Origin: Haberlea rhodopensis | Taxonomy: Eukaryota > Streptophyta > Magnoliopsida > Lamiales > Gesneriaceae | Reading direction: 5' to 3' | Length of the DNA: 64,000 bases | Assembly (NCBI GenBank): GCA_907163345.1 | Contig: CAJQUN010001182.1 | Coordinates: forward strand, 31,148 to 95,147 | Part shown: in pieces, positions 56,895 through 64,000 of the stretch | How the letters are laid out: each line of letters opens with the position of its first letter | Position numbering within the stretch: position 1 is the stretch's first letter | Notes under the pieces: generated by a model | The model's input: the letters and a program-made list of their open reading frames with translations, nothing else | What the model was told of the DNA's origin: nothing | Database searches by the model: none | Position numbers and translations under genes: made by a program

Positions 56895-59800
56895 ATTTGA
56901 GTTTTCAAAATGCCTTAAGAATTTTTCACCAGATTTTAGGATTTTCCTAGAAGAAAAAAAATTATATTTTTGAGTTTTCGAAATGCTTTAAGAATTTTTC
57001 ACCCGGTTTTAGGGTTTTCCTAGAAGAAAAAAAATTATACGCCCTCTCTGACGTCAGCCCGGGCTGATTTATGAAAGTCAAATGTCATAACGGCGTAAAT
57101 GTAACATATTGGCTTTGGCAGATTCCAATTTTGAGTTTCAAAAGCCGTATGAATTTTTCACCCGATTTTAGGGTTTTCCTAGAAGAAAAAAAATTATATT
57201 TTTGAGTTTTCGAAATGCCTTAAGAATTTTCACCCGGTTTTAGAGTTTTCCTAGAAGAAAAAAAATTATACGCCCTCTCTGACGTCAGCCCGGGCTGATT
57301 TATGAAAGTCAAATGTCATAACGGTGTAAATGTAACATATTGGCTTTGGCAGATTCCAATTTAGAGTTTTCGAAATGCTGTAAGAATTTTTCACCCGGTT
57401 TTAGGGTTTTCCTAGACGAAAAAAAATTATACGGCCTCTCTGATGTCAGCCCGGGCTGATTTATGAAAGTCAAATGTCATAACGGTGTAAATGTAACATA
57501 TTGGCTTTGGCAGATTCCAATTTAGAGTTTTCGAAATGCTGTAAGAATTTTTCACCCAGATTTTAGGGTTTTCCTAGAAGAAAAAAATTATATTGCCTCT
57601 CTGATGTCTGCCCGGGCTTATTAATGAAAGTCAAATGTCATAACGGTATAAATGTAACATATTGGCTTTGGCAGATTCCAATTTTGAGTTGTCAAAATGC
57701 CTTAAGAATTTTTCACCCGGTTTTAGGGTTTTCCTAGAAGAAAAAATATTATACGGCCTCTCTGATGTCATCCCGGGCTGATTTACGAAAGTCAAAATAT
57801 TTATACGGCCTCTCAGATGTCAGCCCGGGCTGATTTATGAAAGTCAAATGTCATAACGGTGTAAATGTAACATATTGGCTTTCACAGATTCCAATTTTGA
57901 GTTTCAAAAGCCGTATGAATTTTTCACCCGATTTTAGGGTTTTCCTAGAAGAAAAAAAATTATATTTTTGAGTTTTCGAAATGCCTTAAGAATTTTTCAC
58001 CCGGTTTTAGGGTTTTCCTAGAAGAAAAAAAATTATACGTCCTCTCTGATGTCAGCCGAGGTTGATTTACGAAAGTCAAATGTCATAACGGTGTAAATGT
58101 AACATATTGGCTTTGGCAGATTCCAATTTAGAGTTTTCGAAAAGCTGTAAGAATTTTTCACCCGGTTTTAGGGTTTTCCTAGATGAAAAAAAATTATACG
58201 GCCTCTCTGATGTCAGCCCGGGCTGAATTATGAAAGTCAAATGTCATAACGGTGTAAATGTAACATATTGGCTTTGGCAGATTCCAATTTAGAGTTTTCG
58301 AAATGCTGTAAGAATTTTTCACCCGATTTTAGGGTTTTCCTAGAAGAAAAAAATTATATTGCCTCTCTGATGTCTGCCCGGGCTTATTAATGAAAGTCAA
58401 ATGTCATAATGGTATAAATGCAACATATTGGCTTTGGCAGATTCCAATTTTGAGTTTTCAAAATGCCTTAGGAAATTTTCACCCGATTTTAGGGTTTTCC
58501 GAGAAAAAAAAAATTTATACGGCCTCTCTGATGTCAGCCCGGGCTGATTTATGAAAGTCAAATGTCATAACGGTGTAAATGTAACATATTGGCTTTGACA
58601 GATTCCAATTTTGAGTTTCAAAAGCCGTATGAATTTTTCACCCGATTTTAGGGTTTTCCTAGAAGAAAAAAAATTATATTTTTGAGTTTTCGAAATGCCT
58701 TAAGAATTTTTCACCCGGTTTTAGGGTTTTCCTAGAAGAAAAAAAATTATACGGCCTCTCTGACGTCAGCCCGGGCTGATTTATGAAAGTCAAATGTCAT
58801 AACGGTGTAAATTTAACATATTGGCTTTGGCAGATTCCAATTTTGAGTTTTCAAAAGTCCTATGAATTTTTCACCCGGTTTTAGGGTTTTCCTTGAAGAA
58901 AAAAAATTATACGGCCTCTCTGATGTCAGCCCGGGCTAATTAATGGAAGTCAAATGTCATAACGTTGTAAATGTAACATATTGGCTTTGGCAGATTCCAA
59001 TTTTGAGTTGTCAAAATGCCTTAAAAAATTTTCACCCGGTTTTAGGGTTTTCCTAGAAGAAAAAAAATATACGGCCACTCTGATGTCAGCCCGGACTGAT
59101 TTATGAAATTCAAATGTCATAACGGTGTAAATGTAACATATTGTCTTTGGCAGATACCAATTTTGAGTTTTCAAAAAGGCGTAAGAATTTTTCATTCGGT
59201 TTTAGGGTTTTCCTAGAAGAAAAAAAATTATACGGCCTCTCTGATGTCAGCCCAGGTTGATTTACGAAAGTTAAATGTCATAACGGTGTAAATGTAACAT
59301 ATTGGCTTTGGAAGATTCCAATTTAGAGTTTTCGAAATGCTGTAAGAATTTTTCACCCGGTTTTAGGGTTTTCCTTGATGAAAAAAATTATACGGCCTCT
59401 CTGATGTCAGCCCGGGCTGATTTATGAAAGTCAAATGTCATAACGGTGTAAATGTAACATATTGGCTTTGGCAGATTCCAATTTAGAGTTTTCGAAATGC
59501 TGTAAGAATTTTTCACCCGATTTTAGGGTTTTCCTAGAAGAAAAAAATTATATTGCCTCTCTGATGTCTGCCCGGGCTTATTAATGAAAGTCAAATGTCA
59601 TAACGGTATAAATGTAACATATTGGCTTTGGCAGATTCCAATTTTGAGTTTTCAAAATGCCTTAAGAATTTTTCACCCGGTTTTAGGGTTTTCCTAGAAA
59701 AAAAAAATTTATACGGCCTCTCTGATGTCAGCCCGGGCTGATTTATGAAAGTCAAATGTCATAACGGTGTAAATGTAACATATTGGCTTTGACAGATTCC

Positions 59801-62800
59801 AATTTTGAGTTTCAAAAGCCGTATGAATTTTTCACCCGATTTTAGGGTTTTCCTAGAAGAAAAAAATTTATATTGCCTCTCTGATGTCAGCCCGGGCTTA
59901 TTAATGAAAGTCAAATGTCATAACAGTATAAATGTAACATATTGGCTTTGGCAGATTCCAATTTTGGAGTTTTCAAAATGCCTTAAGAATTTTTCACCCG
60001 GTTTTAGGGTTTTCCTAGAAGAAAAAATATTATACGGTCTCTCTGATGTCATCCCGGGCTGATTTACGAAAGTCAAATGTCATAACGGTGTAAATTTAAC
60101 ATATTGGCTTTGGCAGATTCCAATTTTGAGTTTTCAAAAGCTGTATGAATTTTTCACCCGGTTTTAGGGTTTTCCTAGAAGAAAAAAAAAATTTACGGCT
60201 TCTCTGATGTCAGCCCGGGCTGATTTATGGAAGTCAAATGTCATAAAGTTGTAAATGTAACATATTGTCTTTGGTAGATACCAATTTTGAGTTTTCAAAA
60301 AGGCGTAAGAATTTTTCACTCGGTTTTAGGGTTTTCCTAGAAGAAAAAAAATTATACGGCCTCTCTGATGTCAGCCCAGGTTGATTTACGAAATTCAAAT
60401 GTCATAACGGTGTAAATGTAACATATTGGCTTTGGCAGATTCCAATTTAGAGTTTTTGAAATGCGTAAGAATTTTTCACCCGATTTTAGGGTTTTCCTAG
60501 ATGAAAAAGAATTATACGGCCTCTCTGATGTCAGCCCGGGCTGATTTATGAAAGTCAAATGTCATAACGGTGTAAATGTAACATCTTGGCTTTGGCAGAT
60601 TCCAATTTTGAGTTTTTAAAAAGGCGTAAGAATATTTCACCCGGTTTTAGGGTTTTCCTAGAAGGAAAAAAATTATACGGCCTCTCTGACGTCAGCCCGG
60701 GCTGATTTATGAAAGTCAAATGTCATAACGGTGTAAATGTAACATATTGGCTTTGGCAGATTCCAATTTTGAGTTTTCAAAAAGGCGTAAGAATTTTTCA
60801 CCTCGATTTTAGGGTTTTCCTAGAAGAAAAAAAATTATACGGCCTCTCTGATGTCAGCCCGGGCTTATTTATGAAAGTCAAATGTCATAACGGTGTAAAT
60901 GTAACATATTGGCTTGGCAGATTCCAATTTTGAGTTTTCAAAAAGGCGTAAGAATTTTTCACCCGATTTTATGGTTTTCCTAGAAGAAAAAAGGTTATAC
61001 GGCCTCTCTGATGTCAGCTCCGGGCTGATTTATGAAAGTCAAATGTCATAACGGTGTAAATGTAACATATTGGCTTTGGCAGATTCCAATTTTGAGTTTT
61101 AAAAAGCCGTAAGAATTTTTCACCTCGGTTTTAGGGTTTTCCTAGAAGAAAAAAAATTATACGGCCTCTCTGATGTCAGCCCGGGCTGATTTATGAAAGT
61201 CAAATGTCATAACGGTGTAAATGTAACATATTGGCTTTGGCAGATTCCAATTTTGAGTTTTCAAAAAGCGCGTAAGAATATTTTCACCCGGTTTTAGGGT
61301 TTTCCTAGAAGAAAAAAAATTATACGGCCTCTCTGACTGTCAGCCAGGGTTGATTTATGAAAGTCAAATGTCATAACGGTGTAAATGTAACATATTGGCT
61401 TGGCAGATTCCAATTTTGAGTTTTCAAAAAGGCCGTAAGAATTTTTCACCCGGTTTTAGGGTTTTCCTAGAAGAAAAAAAATTATACGGCCTCTCTGATG
61501 TTCATCCCGGGCTGATTTATGAAAGTCAAATGTCATAACGGTGTAAATGTAACATATTGGCTTTGGCAGAGTCCAATTTTGAGCTTTTCAAAAAGGCCGT
61601 AAGAATTTTTCACCCGATTTTAGGGTTTTCTAGAAGAAAAAAAATTATACGGCCTCTCTGATGTCAGCCCGGGCTTATTTATGAAAGTCAAATGTCATAA
61701 CGGTGTAAATGTAACATATTGGCTTTGGCAAGATTCCAATTTTGAGTTTTCAAAAAGGCGTAAGAATTTTTCACCCGATTTGATGGTTTTCCTAGAAGAA
61801 AAAAGGTTATACGGCCTCTCTGATGTCAGCCTCGGGCTGATTTATGAAAGTCAAATGTCATAACGGTGTAAATGTAACATATTGGCTTTGGCAGATTCCA
61901 ATTTTGAGTTTTCAAAAAGGCGTAAGAATATTTCACCCGGTTTTAGGGTTTTCCTAGAATAAAAAAATTATACGGCCTCTCTGACGTCAGCCCAGGCTGA
62001 TTTATGAAAGTCAAATGTCATAACTGTGTAAATGTAACATATTGGCTTTGGCAGATTCCAATTTTGAGTTTTCAAAAAGGCGTAAGAATATTTCACCCGG
62101 TTTTAGGGTTTTCCTAGAAGAAAAAAAATTATACGGCCTCTCTGACGTCAGCCCGGGCTGATTTATGAAAGTCAAATGTCATAACGGTGTAAATGTAACA
62201 TATCGGCTTTGGCAGATTCCAATTTTGAGTTTTCAAGAAGGCGTAAGAATATTTCACCCGGTTTTAGGGTTTTCCTAGAATAAAAAAATTATACGGCCTC
62301 TCTGACGTCAGCCCGGGCTGATTTATGAAAGTCAAATGTCATAACTGTGTAAATGTAACATATTGGCTTTGGCAGATTCCAATTTTGAGTTTTCAAAAAG
62401 GCGTAAGAATATTTTCACTCGGTTTTAGGGTTTTCCTAGAAGAAAAAAAATTATACGGCTTCTCTGACGTCAGCCCGGGCTGATTTATGAAAGTCAAATG
62501 TCATAACTGTGTAAATGTAACATATTGGCTTTGGCAGATTCCAATTTTGAGTTTTCAAAAAGGCGTAAGAATTTTTCACTCGATCTTATGGTTTTCCTAG
62601 AAGAAAAAAAATTATACGGCCTCTCTGATGTCAGCCCGGGATTATTTATGAAAGTAAAATGTCATAACGGGGTAAATGTAACATATTGGCTTGGGCAGAT
62701 TCCAATTTTGAGTTTTCAAAAAGCGTAAGAATTTTTCACCCGATTTTATGGTTTCCTAGAAGAAAAAAAGGTTATACGGCCTCTCTGATGTCAGCTCAGG

Positions 62801-64000
62801 CTGATTTATGAAAGTCAAATGTCATAACGGTGTAAAGTGTAACATATTGGCTTTGGCAGATTCCAATTTTGAGTTTTTAAAAAGCCGTAAGAATTTTTCA
62901 CTCGGTTTTAGGGTTTTCCTAGAAGAAAAAAAATTATACGGCCTCTCTGATATCAGCCCGGGCTTATTTAAGAAAGTCAAATGTCATAACGGTGTAAATG
63001 TAACATATTGGCTTTGGCTGATCCAATTTTGAGTTTTCAAAAAGGTGTAAGAATATTTCACCCGGTTTTAGGGTTTTCCTAGAGAAAAAATATTATACGG
63101 CCTCTCTGACGTCTAGCCCGGGCTGATTTATGAAAGTCAAATGTCATAACTGTGTAAATGTAACATATTGGCTTTGGCAGATTCCAATTTTGAGTTTCAA
63201 AAAGGCGTAAGAATATTTCACCCGGTTTAGGGTTTTCCTAGAAGAAAAAAAATTATACGGCCTCTCTGACGTCAGCCCGGGCTGATTTATGAAAGTCAAA
63301 TGTCATAACGGTGTAAATGTAACATATTGGCATTGACAGATTCCAATTTGAGTTTTCAAAAAGGCGTAAGAATTTTTCACTCGATTTTAGGGTTTTCTTA
63401 GAAGAAAAAAAAATTATACGGCCTCTTTGATGTCAGCCCGGGCTTATTTACGAAAGTAAAATGTCATAACGGGGTAAATGTAACATATTGGCTTTGGCAG
63501 ATTCCAATTTTGGGTTTTTAAAAAGCCGTAAGAATTTTCACTCGGTTTTAGGGTTTTCCTAGAAGAAAAAAATTATACGGCCTCTCTGATGTCAGCCCGG
63601 GCTTATTTATGAAAGTAAAATGTCATAACGGGGTAAATGTAACATATAGACTTGGCCAGATTCCAATTTTGAGTTTTCAAAAGGCACAAGAATTTTTCAC
63701 CCGTTTTTATGGTTTTCCTAGAAGAAAAAAGGTTATACGGCCTCTCTGATGTCAGCTCGGGCTGATTTATGAAAGTCAAATGTCATAACGTTGTAAATGT
63801 AACATATTGGCTTTTGGCAGATTCCAATTTTGAGTTTTCAAAAAGGCGTAGAATATTTCACCCGATTTTAGGGTTTTCCTAGAATAAAAAAATTATACGG
63901 CCTCTCTGACGTCAGCCCGGGCTGATTTATGAAAGTCAAAGTCCTAACTGTTTAAATGTAACATATTGGCTTTGGCAGATTCCAATTTTGAGTTTCAAAA
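56895..64000 (-). repeat. 161-bp satellite array, block 4 (minus orientation)
   Basis: About 44 monomers in the same orientation as block 3, running off the window. Higher-order structure is visible. From 56895 to 58700 a unit with a shortened (about 76-bp) monomer, marked by ATTATATTTTTGAG, recurs at 56961, 57193, 57959 and 58673. From 60900 on, a monomer marked AAAAAAGGTTATACGG recurs at 60993, 61805, 62770 and 63731, about five to six monomers apart. Many copies have GACGTCAG in place of GATGTCAG, and AGAATATTTCACC and AACTGTGTAAATG variants. Confidence 0.95.

Overview
The window is repeat-dominated plant nuclear DNA. About 46 of 64 kb is one tandem satellite with a 161-bp monomer. The rest consists of three nested, damaged LTR-retrotransposon insertions and one 500-N assembly gap. 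No host gene, tRNA or rRNA gene is visible. The plant assignment rests on three things: a Copia element with a Sirevirus-like layout, a primer-binding site complementary to the 3' end of tRNA-Asp as in plant Athila-type Gypsy elements, and a plant telomere motif (CCCTAAA) inside each monomer. The extra ORF of the Copia element resembles, from memory only, retroelement proteins of Gesneriaceae/Lamiales. That makes an asterid host possible but not shown. A 161-bp monomer in long arrays carrying nested elements fits a pericentromeric, centromeric or other heterochromatic block; position alone cannot decide which.

Layout. 1-3700: plus-oriented satellite, about 22 nearly identical monomers. 3701-11375: a 5'-truncated Sirevirus-like Copia element on the + strand, with remnants of integrase, reverse transcriptase and RNase H, a frameshifted extra ORF, several polypurine tracts and a complete 3' LTR (TGTTGGGA...TCCCAACA). 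11376-23439: plus-oriented satellite, about 75 monomers. 23440-28290: a young non-autonomous Athila-like element on the - strand, with a full 3' LTR at the left, a gag-like ORF, a tRNA-Asp PBS, and a 5' LTR at the right that has lost its outer 653 bp. Here the satellite changes orientation. 28291-51667: minus-oriented satellite, interrupted by N at 44173-44672. 51668-56894: a second, older Athila-like fragment on the + strand (end of a gag-like ORF, non-coding region, 3' LTR), followed by an inverted LTR fragment. 56895-64000: minus-oriented satellite with visible higher-order units.

How the parts relate. The two Athila-like elements are clearly diverged but keep the same order of parts: gag-like ORF, CTTGGG/CCCAAG hairpin, ACATTG/CAAT hairpin, first polypurine tract, about 1.2 kb of conserved non-coding DNA, second polypurine tract, LTR. 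This shared non-coding module is the most interesting unexplained structure here. Next come the satellite inversion at the young element and the multi-monomer higher-order repeats near array edges. None of the elements looks autonomous, and the young Athila-like element has lost the promoter half of its 5' LTR.
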